Assembly: GCA_037444575.1 (NCBI GenBank) | Contig: JBBIME010000014.1 | Span: 58,670 to 122,669, forward strand | Length of the DNA stretch: 64,000 nucleotides | Origin: Bacteriovorax sp037444575 | Lineage (GTDB): Bacteria > Bdellovibrionota > Bacteriovoracia > Bacteriovoracales > Bacteriovoracaceae | Direction of reading: 5' to 3' | In this document: positions 18,289 to 26,510 of the stretch, one piece after another | How the letters are laid out: every line of letters begins with the position of its first letter | How positions within the stretch are numbered: position 1 is the stretch's first letter | Position numbers and translations under genes: made by a program | The notes under the pieces: generated by a model | Told to the model about the DNA's origin: nothing | Database searches by the model: none | What the model saw: the letters and a program-made list of their open reading frames with translations, nothing else

Positions 18289-19372
18289 GAAGTTTTTGTG
18301 ATCCGGAAGATGATATCCCAGGTTTTATAGATAAATTAGAACCTTTCACTCTTCCGGCATTATGAGCATCTTCGTTATGCAGTCCCGCAGTTAGACTTGA
18401 ATGACCTATACGCGGATAAACTATCCGCAAATTTTTCTGAATATTTTTTTCTATTGCCACTAAATCCATTCCAGTCGCTAAAGTCTTTTTTTGTTTTTCA
18501 ATTTTTTCAACGTAGCCTTTTGCTACACCGTTAAAAAAAGAGTTCTTGCTGGATTTGCCTTTTAGATTTGGGTTTTCTTTTTGCGTCTGTTTCCAAATGA
18601 CTTCTAATTCAATATCTAAAAAATGCGCTACATAGTCGGCCAGTTCAACTGATGTTTTATCGCCGATAACTTCAAGATAAAAAATTCCTCGACCGTGATT
18701 AAAGACAGGAGAGACAAAAAACGTTTTTAAGATTTCATAGATTGCTACATGTTTAGCACTTTTTCTGCTCGCCTCTAAAACTCTTTTTACGTATACGACT
18801 TCTTCAGTTGATGAAGAGGTCTTACTTAAATCGAGATTGTGTTCAAGCAGGAGTTGATTGGCCTTTAGAGTGGCCAGCTCTCTTTCATGTAAATTATCTG
18901 AAGAAGCAAGAGCTAAAAGTTTTTTTAAGCGAGAGAGAAGTTTTTCAGTCTGTTCGTTTTCGTCTTGTACGCGATTGTTTTCAAAATCAATATTGGCGTA
19001 GGCTGCAAAGACTTCAGAACCCCATCCAAAATTGCGGCAGACATTGTGAAATTCTTCACCATGCAAAACTTTGGGGCCATAAATTAAGTAGCACATGAAA
19101 TGCGCAAGTTCGTGTCTTAAAATATTTTTTAAGACTTCGTTTTTTGCAAGGTACATGAGTTTTTTAGAAAGTCCTAACTCGTAAGATCTTGAATCAAAGT
19201 AACCTAGGCGTGAATTGTCTTCGAAGACGACGATATTGAGAGGGTAGAGTATGCCTTTATAAAAGATTCGGCTTCTCTCCATTTTTAGATTCATTTCATT
19301 ATTTATAATCCCGCGTACGTCTGAGCGCACGCGAGATATAAAAGCAGAAATTGTATCAGAGTGAAGGAACAT
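18275..19372 (-). CDS. SprT-like zincin plus DUF2786 protein
   Basis: This is a 365-residue protein. Residues about 85-125 show a zincin site: RHELAHFMCY (HExxH) followed by HGEEFHNVC, as in SprT-like proteins. From residue about 145 a DUF2786-like segment follows (RLKKLLALASSDNLHERELATLKANQLL in part), with an unrecognised C-terminal half. It may be a cytosolic DNA- or protein-associated peptidase; no signal peptide is seen. Its ATG overlaps the sdhB stop by one base (TAATG), so it is coupled to the sdh operon. Confidence 0.78.
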   Translation of the reverse strand: MFLHSDTISAFISRVRSDVRGIINNEMNLKMERSRIFYKGILYPLNIVVFEDNSRLGYFDSRSYELGLSKKLMYLAKNEVLKNILRHELAHFMCYLIYGPKVLHGEEFHNVCRNFGWGSEVFAAYANIDFENNRVQDENEQTEKLLSRLKKLLALASSDNLHERELATLKANQLLLEHNLDLSKTSSSTEEVVYVKRVLEASRKSAKHVAIYEILKTFFVSPVFNHGRGIFYLEVIGDKTSVELADYVAHFLDIELEVIWKQTQKENPNLKGKSSKNSFFNGVAKGYVEKIEKQKKTLATGMDLVAIEKNIQKNLRIVYPRIGHSSLTAGLHNEDAHNAGRVKGSNLSIKPGISSSGSQKLLIGY

Positions 19373-20145
19373 TATTTTCTAGAACCAATTGCACCTTTAA
19401 ACCACTCGCGGTTCATGCGAGCGATGTTTTCGATCTTGATTCCTTTTGGACATTGAGCTTCGCACTCAGCTTCGTTAGTACAGTTACCAAATCCAAGCTC
19501 GTCCATTTTATCAACCATTGCTTGAGTTCGAGCTTCGGACTCAATTTTTCCTTGAGGAAGTAGAGCAAGTTGAGAAATTTTAGCAGAAACAAAAAGCATC
19601 GCAGAAGCATTTTTACAGCTTGCTACACACGCTCCACAACCTATACAAGCAGCAGCGTCCATTGCTAGTTCTGCGTTTTCCTGACCGATTAAAATGCTGT
19701 TAGCATCTTGTGGGTTTCCTGTATTAACGTTAACGAATCCACCTGCGGCCATAATATCGTCTAAAGCAGTTCGATCTACAATCAAATCTTTTAAAACAGG
19801 GAATGCCTTAGCACGCCAAGGTTCAATAACGATTGTGTCGCCGTTTTTAAATTTTCTCATGTGAAGCTGACAAGTTGTCGTTTCAGCTTCTGGACCGTGA
19901 GCTTGTCCGTTGATCATCATCGAACACATTCCACAAATTCCTTCGCGGCAGTCGTGATCAAAAGCAATGGAATCGCCTTTTTCTTTAACAAGTTTTGTAT
20001 TGAGAGTATCAATCATTTCAAGAAATGACATATCTGGTGAGACACCGTCGAGCTTATAGTCGACCATGGCACCTTTATCCTTTGCATTTTTTTGTCTCCA
20101 AATTTTTAAATTAAGAGACATTTTTTCTGTACTATTACCGGCCAT
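19372..20145 (-). CDS. sdhB: Succinate dehydrogenase/fumarate reductase iron-sulfur subunit
   Basis: This 257-residue electron-transfer subunit of complex II has all three cluster sites: the 2Fe-2S loop CREGICGMC with a later Cys (TTCQLH), the 4Fe-4S site CIGCGACVASC, and CTNEAECEAQCPKGI for the 3Fe-4S cluster. The long N-terminal domain and gene order C-A-B fit the non-classical type B enzyme, as in Bacteroidetes and epsilonproteobacteria. It starts 9 bp after sdhA with GTAAGGAG upstream. A downstream start at MSLNLK (residue 9) is possible. Confidence 0.95.
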   Translation of the reverse strand: MAGNSTEKMSLNLKIWRQKNAKDKGAMVDYKLDGVSPDMSFLEMIDTLNTKLVKEKGDSIAFDHDCREGICGMCSMMINGQAHGPEAETTTCQLHMRKFKNGDTIVIEPWRAKAFPVLKDLIVDRTALDDIMAAGGFVNVNTGNPQDANSILIGQENAELAMDAAACIGCGACVASCKNASAMLFVSAKISQLALLPQGKIESEARTQAMVDKMDELGFGNCTNEAECEAQCPKGIKIENIARMNREWFKGAIGSRK

Positions 20146-20154
20146 ATGTGCTCC

Positions 20155-22080
20155 TTACTTATAACTTCTTTGAGTTAATTTAACGTTTTCAAATGTGAGT
20201 TCTTCGATGTGGCGAAGTGGTTTCGCATTATCGCCTTGGAACTCCCAAGCAGCTACGTGACAGAAGTTAGCGTCGTCGCGTTTTGCTTCACCTTCTTCAG
20301 TTTGAGACTCTTCTCTGAAGTGTCCACCACATGATTCAGGTCTCTCTAGAGCGTCGAGTGCCATAAGCTCACCGATTTCTAAGAAGTCAGCAACACGACC
20401 AGCTTTTTCTAGTTCAGTGTTGATATCAACATTTGTTCCAGTTACTTTTACGTTTTTCCAGAATTCTTCGCGGATAGCTCGAATTTTAACGATCGCTTCT
20501 TTTAAACCAGCTTCGTTTCTTGCCATACCAACGTTATTCCACATAACAAGACCAAGCTCTTTATGGAATTCATCAACAGTTTTTGTTCCGTTAATAGAAA
20601 GAAGTTTATTGAATTTATCTTTTGAATCAGTAAACGCTTTTTCAAATTCAGGATGGTTCGTCTCAACTTTCTCAAATTTTTCAGACGCAAAGTAGTGTCC
20701 GATTGTGTATGGGATAACAAAGTACCCATCAGCAAGACCTTGCATAAGCGCTGAAGCTCCAAGACGGTTTGCTCCGTGGTCAGAGAAGTTTGCTTCTCCT
20801 AAAACGAATAGACCTGGAATGTTGCTCATTAAGTTGTAATCAACCCAAAGGCCACCCATCGTGTAGTGGATCGCTGGATAAATCATCATTGGAGTTTTAT
20901 ATGGATTTTCATCAGTGATACGTTGGTACATATCAAAAAGGTTTCCATATTTTGCTCTAATTTTATCTTCGCCTTCGCGCTTGATCGCTGAAGCGAAATC
21001 TAGATAAACCGCTTTACCTGTAGCAGATACACCCTTGCCTTCATCGCATTGGTTTTTAGCGTTTCTTGAAGCAACGTCACGAGGAACGAGGTTACCAAAT
21101 GAAGGATAGATTCTTTCTAGGTAGTAGTCTCTTTCTTCCTCTGGAATGTCAGAAGGTTTTCTTGTGTCGCCTTTTTTCTTTGGAACCCAAACGCGTCCAT
21201 CGTTTCTTAAAGACTCAGACATCAAAGTTAATTTTGATTGGTGATCTCCTGAAACAGGAATACATGTAGGGTGAATTTGTGTGAAACATGGGTTAGCGAA
21301 GTACGCTCCTTTTTTATAAGCGCGGAAAGCAGCTGAACCGTTAGAAGCTTTAGCGTTAGTTGAAAGGTAGAAAACGTTTCCGTATCCACCAGTTGCTAAA
21401 ATAACAGCGTCAGCAACGTATTTTTCGAATTCACCAGTCACGACGTTTCTTACGATAACACCGCGAGCTTTTCCATCAACCATAACTAGATCGACCATTT
21501 CGCGTCTTGTGTATGATTTAATTTTTCCGTTGTGAACTTCTTTCATCATTGCTGAATAAGCACCTAAAAGAAGTTGTTGTCCTGTTTGTCCGCGAGCATA
21601 GAATGTTCGGCTTACTTGAGATCCACCAAAAGATCTGTTTGATAGAGTTCCACCGTAATCACGGGCAAAAGGAACACCTTGGGCCACACATTGATCAATG
21701 ATATTGTTAGCAACTTCTGCTAGACGATAAACGTTTGATTCACGTGCGCGATAGTCTCCACCTTTTACTGTATCGTAGAAAAGGCGATAGATTGAGTCTC
21801 CATCGTTAGGATAGTTTTTAGCAGCGTTGATCCCACCTTGAGCAGCGATCGAGTGAGCGCGTCTTGGAGAGTCAGAGATACAAAATGTTGTTACGTTATA
21901 TCCTAGTTCTGCCATAGATGCAGCAGCTGATGCTCCAGCTAATCCAGTTCCAACAACGATAACAGAATATTTTCTTTTGTTGGCAGGGTTCACAAGTTTC
22001 ATATTGAACTTATGAGTTTTCCATCTTTCTTGAATTGGGCCAGTTGGAGTTTTTCCGTCTAATTTTTTAATAGTTGTCAT
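20155..22080 (-). CDS. sdhA: Succinate dehydrogenase/fumarate reductase flavoprotein subunit
   Basis: This flavoprotein of about 641 residues oxidises succinate to fumarate. It shows the Rossmann FAD site (VVGTGLAGASAAASMAELG), HSIAAQGGIN (the histidine that binds FAD covalently in this family), IHPTCIP and HGANRLGASALMQGLADGY. The ATG at 22080 follows GGAGGACACTAAT and lies 1 bp beyond the sdhC stop; a longer frame to 22131 would lie inside sdhC and lacks a ribosome site. Confidence 0.96.
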   Translation of the reverse strand: MTTIKKLDGKTPTGPIQERWKTHKFNMKLVNPANKRKYSVIVVGTGLAGASAAASMAELGYNVTTFCISDSPRRAHSIAAQGGINAAKNYPNDGDSIYRLFYDTVKGGDYRARESNVYRLAEVANNIIDQCVAQGVPFARDYGGTLSNRSFGGSQVSRTFYARGQTGQQLLLGAYSAMMKEVHNGKIKSYTRREMVDLVMVDGKARGVIVRNVVTGEFEKYVADAVILATGGYGNVFYLSTNAKASNGSAAFRAYKKGAYFANPCFTQIHPTCIPVSGDHQSKLTLMSESLRNDGRVWVPKKKGDTRKPSDIPEEERDYYLERIYPSFGNLVPRDVASRNAKNQCDEGKGVSATGKAVYLDFASAIKREGEDKIRAKYGNLFDMYQRITDENPYKTPMMIYPAIHYTMGGLWVDYNLMSNIPGLFVLGEANFSDHGANRLGASALMQGLADGYFVIPYTIGHYFASEKFEKVETNHPEFEKAFTDSKDKFNKLLSINGTKTVDEFHKELGLVMWNNVGMARNEAGLKEAIVKIRAIREEFWKNVKVTGTNVDINTELEKAGRVADFLEIGELMALDALERPESCGGHFREESQTEEGEAKRDDANFCHVAAWEFQGDNAKPLRHIEELTFENVKLTQRSYK

Positions 22081-22081
22081 A

Positions 22082-22756
22082 TTAGTGTCCTCCTTGGAGG
22101 TAGCAGAAAATTGGGAAAATAGAGAAGCCAAGTGCTACGACTAAACCAAATACTCTTGAAGCAATTTGAATTTTTGGCATGTATTTCGGATGATTTAATC
22201 CTAGTGATTGAAACGCAGACCAGAAGCCGTGGCTTACGTGAATTCCAAGTGCAACAACTGCAATGATATAACCAAGAACATGTGGAAGACTTTGGAAATA
22301 TTCCATAGTCGTTTTGTAGATATCTCTCATTTCTACACCACCAACTACTGTCGTGTATTGAGTTCCATATTTTAATCCAAGAATGTGAATCACTAAAAAC
22401 ACTAGTGCAATCATTCCGGTAGCTGGCATTGTTGTCGAAGCAAATGTTCCGCCACGTCCTGATTTTGTATACGTGTGATAAGGGATTGGACGAGCTTTTT
22501 TGTTCTCGATAGTCACCTTTAATCCCATAAGAATGTGCGAAAGAAAAAGCATCACAAGGATGGCTTCCGCAACATAGATGAGGGGATTAGAGATTAGAGT
22601 GTGCGAATATTTATTAAACGCATCAGCACCAACCAACATTGTTAGGTTTCCGAGTAAGTGGGAAACTAAAAAGCCGCAGAGAAGAAGTCCAGTCACACCC
22701 ATGATCTGTTTTTTACCGATCGATGTGGACGTGGAACACTTGCATTTAGAACTCAT
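22082..22756 (-). CDS. sdhC: Succinate dehydrogenase cytochrome b subunit (type B)
   Basis: This 224-residue membrane anchor has about five hydrophobic helices and conserved histidines (SHLLGN, HILMGLK, VIHILGL, HVSHGFW) placed to bind two haems b. It matches the single-polypeptide anchor of type B complex II, so no sdhD is expected or seen. It is the first gene of the sdhCAB operon, with AAAAGGAG upstream. Confidence 0.92.
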   Translation of the reverse strand: MSSKCKCSTSTSIGKKQIMGVTGLLLCGFLVSHLLGNLTMLVGADAFNKYSHTLISNPLIYVAEAILVMLFLSHILMGLKVTIENKKARPIPYHTYTKSGRGGTFASTTMPATGMIALVFLVIHILGLKYGTQYTTVVGGVEMRDIYKTTMEYFQSLPHVLGYIIAVVALGIHVSHGFWSAFQSLGLNHPKYMPKIQIASRVFGLVVALGFSIFPIFCYLQGGH

Positions 22757-22981
22757 AGGAAAATGCTCCTTTTAACTATTAATAGGTAACGATTTAATTA
22801 AGTGCTTTAAGGCATTAAAATACTAGCGCATTGAACATGATTGGTTAAGAGAAATTCGCGGCCCTATATGTGCCATGTAAGATACGAAGTACGTTAAAAA
22901 TTAACCTAAATAGAGAGCTAGTATTTTAGGAACGTTTTGTGTCACAATAATGAGTATTTTATCACATTAGTAAGGCATGGA

Positions 22982-23425
22982 ATGAAAGAACATAAATCAG
23001 AATTGGAGTTTGTTGGGTGGCGGGAGATGGTTAGCCTCCCTGATTTTAAACTTCATGACTTTAAAGCAAAGATCGATACAGGGGCCAAAACCTCGGCCTT
23101 GCACGCTGAAGAAATAGAAGTCTTCACAGAAAAAGGCAAAAAATATGTGCGCTTTTTATTTGAGACTGAAGAAGGCAAAAAAAAGCATATAAAGACGCGC
23201 TTTATAGAAGAGCGTGAAATTAAAAGTTCAACAGGTCAAAAAACGAATCGCCCTGTTGTTAAAACAAAAATTCGCATGGGCAAAAGTGAATTTGAAATAG
23301 AGGTTACATTAATTAATCGCGACCTGATGGGTTTTAAAATGCTCATTGGACGTGAGGCCTTAAACGGCAGATTTTTAATTAACCCGGCGCGCTCGTACCT
23401 TTTAAAGAAAAAATTGGAGTCATAG
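22982..23425 (+). CDS. RimB-like retropepsin-type protease
   Basis: This protein of about 147 residues belongs to the PF05618 putative ATP-dependent zinc protease group, the RimB type. It has the aspartic-protease-like motif KIDTGAKTSALHA and the later GREALNGRFLINPARSY. RimB works with RimK on the glutamate tails of ribosomal protein S6. rimK begins immediately after its stop codon, which supports the call. The ATG at 22982 follows AAGGCATGGA; an in-frame start at 22937 is less likely. Confidence 0.85.
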   Translation: MKEHKSELEFVGWREMVSLPDFKLHDFKAKIDTGAKTSALHAEEIEVFTEKGKKYVRFLFETEEGKKKHIKTRFIEEREIKSSTGQKTNRPVVKTKIRMGKSEFEIEVTLINRDLMGFKMLIGREALNGRFLINPARSYLLKKKLES

Positions 23426-24328
23426 ATGAAAATTGCCATCTTATCTCGAAGTTCAAATATCTACTCAACAAAAAGACTTGTTGAAGCGGCAAAGGCCAGA
23501 GGCCACGAAGTCGAAGTTATCGACACTCTAAAGTGCTACATGGATATCACATCTAAAAAACCGATGGTTCATTTTCAAAATCGTGAGCTTTCTGATTTTG
23601 ATGCCATCATTCCAAGAATTGGTGCCTCGATTACTTTTTATGGAACGGCCGTTATTCGTCAGTTTGAAATGATGAACGTGACTTCATTAAATGAGAGCGT
23701 GGCGATTTCAAGAGCGCGCGATAAGCTTCGATCTCTGCAACTTTTATCGAGAAAGGGAATTGGTCTTCCAGTAACAGGCTTTGCTCACTCGACAAAAATG
23801 ACTCAAGAACTAATCAAGTTAGTTGGTGGAGCTCCTTTAGTTATTAAACTTTTGGAAGGAACACAAGGAAAGGGAGTCGTTCTCGCTGAAACAGATGGGG
23901 CCGCAGAAAGTGTTATTGATGCCTTTCGCGAGATGGACGCCAATATTCTTGTTCAAGAATTTATTAAAGAAGCAAAGGGGAGCGATATTCGTTGTTTTGT
24001 TATCGGTGATGAAGTTGTGGCCTCTATGATGAGAACAGCAAAATCAGGAGAGTTTAGATCCAATCTGCATCGCGGAGGATCAGCACAAGTTGTCTCCATT
24101 ACAAAAGAAGAAAAACAAGCGGCCCTTGATGCGACAAAAGCATTAGGATTAAATGTGGCCGGAGTTGATCTTTTAAGATCATCACGCGGTCCACTTATTA
24201 TGGAAGTAAACTCATCTCCTGGACTAAATGGAATTGAGACAGCAACAGGAAAAGATGTTGCTGGGATGATCATTGAATATTTAGAAAAAATGGATAAACA
24301 TAGCACCGAAACTAAAGGTAGGGGCTAA
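23426..24328 (+). CDS. rimK: RimK-type alpha-L-glutamate ligase
   Basis: This 300-residue ATP-grasp ligase adds glutamates to a protein C-terminus; in E. coli the target is ribosomal protein S6. Visible features are the N-terminal domain ending with DFDAIIPRIGASITFYG, the ATP-binding VIKLLEGTQGKGV, the lid region, DIRCFVIGDEVVASMMR, and the metal-binding EVNSSPGLNGIE. The start follows the previous stop with no gap. This and the RimB-like protease form a classic pair, joined by a 79-residue gene. Confidence 0.95.
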   Translation: MKIAILSRSSNIYSTKRLVEAAKARGHEVEVIDTLKCYMDITSKKPMVHFQNRELSDFDAIIPRIGASITFYGTAVIRQFEMMNVTSLNESVAISRARDKLRSLQLLSRKGIGLPVTGFAHSTKMTQELIKLVGGAPLVIKLLEGTQGKGVVLAETDGAAESVIDAFREMDANILVQEFIKEAKGSDIRCFVIGDEVVASMMRTAKSGEFRSNLHRGGSAQVVSITKEEKQAALDATKALGLNVAGVDLLRSSRGPLIMEVNSSPGLNGIETATGKDVAGMIIEYLEKMDKHSTETKGRG

Positions 24329-24334
24329 GAGTTC

Positions 24335-24574
24335 ATGAATATAAACGAGTTTCCAGCAGAATTTTTTGTAAAATTAGAAGGCAATGAATTTTTGCTTGGA
24401 AGACTTTCTATTAATAAAATGAATTCATCTTATTGGGTTGAAATCGATATCGTTCAAAAAGAATCAAAAAAAATCTGGGCCCACGTTACTGATTTATACG
24501 GAATCAATGAACTGGACGAGGCCATTGATCGCTCCGTCCAGTCGCTATCGGATTATTTAAAACCAAAGAATTAA
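24335..24574 (+). CDS. Small protein of the rim operon, unknown function
   Basis: This 79-residue soluble protein looks like a small alpha/beta fold and ends RSVQSLSDYLKPKN. It starts 6 bp after rimK. Whether it equals the third member (RimA) of Pseudomonas rim operons cannot be told here. The last 67 bp recur at 25275-25341 with nine differences, all silent. A hairpin follows at 24641. Confidence 0.7.
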   Translation: MNINEFPAEFFVKLEGNEFLLGRLSINKMNSSYWVEIDIVQKESKKIWAHVTDLYGINELDEAIDRSVQSLSDYLKPKN

Positions 24575-24640
24575 TTTGGGTTAAATCCAACCATTTTTAC
24601 GTTAATAATCGATTGAATATGTTTGAACTTTTTGTCTTAG

Positions 24641-24669
24641 AGAACAGGCCAGAGAATCTGGCCTGTTCT
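24641..24669 (+). terminator. Strong hairpin after the rim operon
   Basis: A perfect 13-bp stem (AGAACAGGCCAGA with its complement) closes a GAA loop and is followed by TTGAATTT, a weak T-tract. It could stop transcription from both the rim operon and the opposing 89-aa gene. Confidence 0.65.
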
Positions 24670-24748
24670 TTGAATTTAATCATTGAATTTATTTTGAAAC
24701 TAGCATTGTGGCTTAGTCTGGGTACCGCTCCAGATTTAGACCAAAAAG

Positions 24749-25018
24749 CTATTTACAAATTTCAATTTCCTGAAGCTGCTTAAGAAGTTGAAGGCATTTA
24801 TCCATTGCAGATGGATCATTAAATTCATGAATAGGAAATACTTTTAATGCAGATGTTCCCCAATTAGATGTGTGAAACAATCCTACTACTGGAAGATTGG
24901 CCGGAAGACCATTACAAACACAGCTTTTATCTGCATTTATTTGATTCGCAATATCTGTTGAATCAGCAAATGTAATACTTGAAATAAGGAAGACGGAAAC
25001 TAGAACTAGTTTTTTCAT
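24749..25018 (-). CDS. Small secreted protein controlled by a cobalamin riboswitch
   Basis: This 89-residue protein has a signal peptide (MKKLVLVSVFLISSITFA). The mature domain of about 71 residues has four cysteines (CVC, CLQ and a penultimate Cys) and motifs PVVGLFHTSNWGTSA and FPIHEF. I recognise no family. Its leader, 30 bp upstream, is a cobalamin riboswitch, so expression should fall when B12 is plentiful. A role in B12 or corrinoid capture, or as a B12-independent stand-in, is only inferred. CAGGAG precedes the ATG. Confidence 0.75.
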   Translation of the reverse strand: MKKLVLVSVFLISSITFADSTDIANQINADKSCVCNGLPANLPVVGLFHTSNWGTSALKVFPIHEFNDPSAMDKCLQLLKQLQEIEICK

Positions 25019-25048
25019 TTTTAACTCCTGCTCGGGAAAAATTGTTAA

Positions 25049-25138
25049 TGTTTGGTGAGCGGTCGGGCTTGCAAGACAATCTTACATACCGTTGCGGCAC
25101 AGCCCCGGAATCACACCGGGTTCCCTCAGTTCCAAACA
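25049..25138 (-). promoter_or_regulatory. Cobalamin riboswitch (compact)
   Basis: Read on the minus strand this leader contains GAGGGAACCCGGTG, TGATTCCGGGGCTG and TGCCGCAACGGTA, the conserved core of B12 riboswitches (compare GGGAAnnnGGTG, AnTCC, CCGCnACTGT). Complementary ends TGTTTGG and CCAAACA close the element as P1. The B12-box region (AGCCCGACCGCTCACC) is less conserved. It spans about 90 nt, shorter than the common form, and sits directly between a promoter and the 89-aa secreted protein gene. Confidence 0.9.
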
Positions 25139-25143
25139 AAATG

Positions 25144-25172
25144 CTTATAAGACAGTGATCGTTGAAAGTAAA
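25144..25172 (-). promoter_or_regulatory. Promoter of the cobalamin-riboswitch transcript
   Basis: On the minus strand TTTACT is followed after exactly 17 bp by TATAAG. Transcription would begin near 25137, at the first base of the riboswitch P1 stem, which supports the boundaries of both elements. Confidence 0.65.
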
Positions 25173-25274
25173 GAGACCTAATGGTAGAAAAACGCTTGAA
25201 CTATTGTAAATTCTTAGCTTTTCGAATCTTAAGGGCGAATGGTTTAAATTATAGATCCCTGGCGTTCAATTTTT

Positions 25275-25341
25275 TGAACTGGATGAGGCCATTGATCGAT
25301 CCGTGCAATCGCTTTCAGATTATTTAAAACCTAAAAACTAA
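25275..25341 (+). pseudogene. Orphan copy of the 3' end of the 79-aa rim-operon gene
   Basis: These 67 bp match 24508-24574 at 58 of 67 positions. All nine differences are third-position and silent, and the stop codon is kept, so both copies encode the same 21 residues (ELDEAIDRSV through LKPKN). Upstream in this frame there is a stop at 25252 and no start codon, so it cannot be expressed as such. It overlaps the end of the opposing cytochrome gene by 4 bp. Confidence 0.85.
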
Positions 25342-25793
25342 TTTGTTAGTCTGTAATTCGCGTGACAAGTAACACACTTATTAGTGATTTCTCCTAATCG
25401 TTGAAGCGCTTCTTTCTCATTCATTCCCTTATCAAGATCAGTGGAAAATTTATCAAAATCTCCATGCATACTCATCCCAAATTTTTTAAATTCCAAAGGC
25501 AACTTTGCCATTAACGCTGGATTGATATCAACGGCCATTGCCATCCCGGCCTTTTTTGCAGCAATAGAGGTCTCTTTAAAATCGCCTTTGCTCAAAGCTT
25601 TGATACTACCGTTGACGGCAGCGAGAACCGTGCGCATTTCTCCCAATACAATATCTTTCTCTGTTGGGGCCAAATGGATAGCGACTCTTTGATCAGAACT
25701 TTTTGAAGTGCTTCCGCTTATGAAAAACTTGGCAAATATACCTAGAGTGATGACCCATAATAGGATTGAGACAATAAATAGTTTTTTAAACAT
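25338..25793 (-). CDS. Membrane-anchored class II cytochrome c (cytochrome c'-like)
   Basis: This 151-residue protein has an N-terminal membrane helix or uncleaved signal (residues about 5-25), then a helical bundle and a single C-terminal haem site CVTCHANY (CxxCH) close to the end, as in cytochrome c' and cytochrome b562-like proteins. It would act in the periplasm, perhaps binding NO or as an electron carrier. It is divergent from a TetR regulator with two matching palindromes between, so it is probably that regulator's target. Confidence 0.85.
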   Translation of the reverse strand: MFKKLFIVSILLWVITLGIFAKFFISGSTSKSSDQRVAIHLAPTEKDIVLGEMRTVLAAVNGSIKALSKGDFKETSIAAKKAGMAMAVDINPALMAKLPLEFKKFGMSMHGDFDKFSTDLDKGMNEKEALQRLGEITNKCVTCHANYRLTN

Positions 25794-25817
25794 AAAGACC
25801 TCGCTTGTTTTTAAAGT

Positions 25818-25831
25818 TATACATATGTATA
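25818..25831. promoter_or_regulatory. Operator palindrome 1 for the TetR regulator
   Basis: TATACATATGTATA is a perfect 14-bp palindrome in the divergent gap. It shares arms TATACA/TGTATA with the second site, 33 bp away centre to centre, which is about three helical turns. Confidence 0.7.
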
Positions 25832-25850
25832 ATTAAACAATCAAGGATAT

Positions 25851-25864
25851 TATACAGGTGTATA
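25851..25864. promoter_or_regulatory. Operator palindrome 2 for the TetR regulator
   Basis: TATACAGGTGTATA has the same arms as site 1 with GG as centre. It ends 3 bp before the regulator's ATG, so binding here should block the regulator's own expression. Confidence 0.7.
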
Positions 25865-25867
25865 GAA

Positions 25868-26473
25868 ATGGCCAGAGTTTCCAGGGATTTAGATAAAAAA
25901 TTGTTAATTGTCGGCCAAACTCTAATAGAGGAGGTTGGCGTTTCGAAATTCTCTCTTCGAGAAGTGGCACGAATCGCCAATGTCAATTTGGGAATGATCA
26001 ATTATTACTTTGATGGCAAAGATGATTTTGTCTTAAAGGTACTTCAGGAAATTTATCGGCCTTTTCTGGATGAACTTGAGAGATTGAGCAATCAAGCAAC
26101 CAATCAATCAGGGTTTGAAAACTTTCTTTTTGAACTGGCAAAGTTCTCTCGTGATAATCGAAAGCTTATTCTTATCTTAGTAAAAGATGTCATTAGTAAT
26201 GACCCAACTGTAAAACAATTTATTTTCACTCATTTCACGAAACACTTTAAGCTTTTACAAAAGACTCTGGAGAGTAAAGTTGGGCCAAATATTAATTCAG
26301 GGGCCATTCTTCGCTTTGTTATCGCTTCTATCGGAATGCCAAATTTAATTTTGGGCTTTCAGGAAATTATTCTTTCTCCGGATCAAGGTTTAATCGCTGA
26401 ATCAGATGATGAGCTTCGAAAAAGAGTACTCATTACAATTGAAGGCCTAAGTAGATACATTAAGGAATCTTAA
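25868..26473 (+). CDS. TetR-family transcriptional regulator
   Basis: This protein of about 201 residues has an N-terminal helix-turn-helix of TetR type (FSLREVARIANVNLGMINYYFDGKDD) and a helical ligand-binding domain. I start it at 25868 (MARVSRD), because earlier in-frame codons overlap the operator sites. Two related palindromes lie just upstream and between it and the cytochrome gene. The ligand is unknown. The membrane histidine kinase starts 38 bp downstream. Confidence 0.92.
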   Translation: MARVSRDLDKKLLIVGQTLIEEVGVSKFSLREVARIANVNLGMINYYFDGKDDFVLKVLQEIYRPFLDELERLSNQATNQSGFENFLFELAKFSRDNRKLILILVKDVISNDPTVKQFIFTHFTKHFKLLQKTLESKVGPNINSGAILRFVIASIGMPNLILGFQEIILSPDQGLIAESDDELRKRVLITIEGLSRYIKES

Positions 26474-26510
26474 CTGTAATTCTGGTCAATTTTTCGCTAC
26501 AATCAATTGA

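Noticed and set aside
22860..22880. A TGGCAC on the minus strand upstream of sdhC as sigma-54 promoter
   Set aside because: The -12 part reads GGGCC instead of TTGCW.
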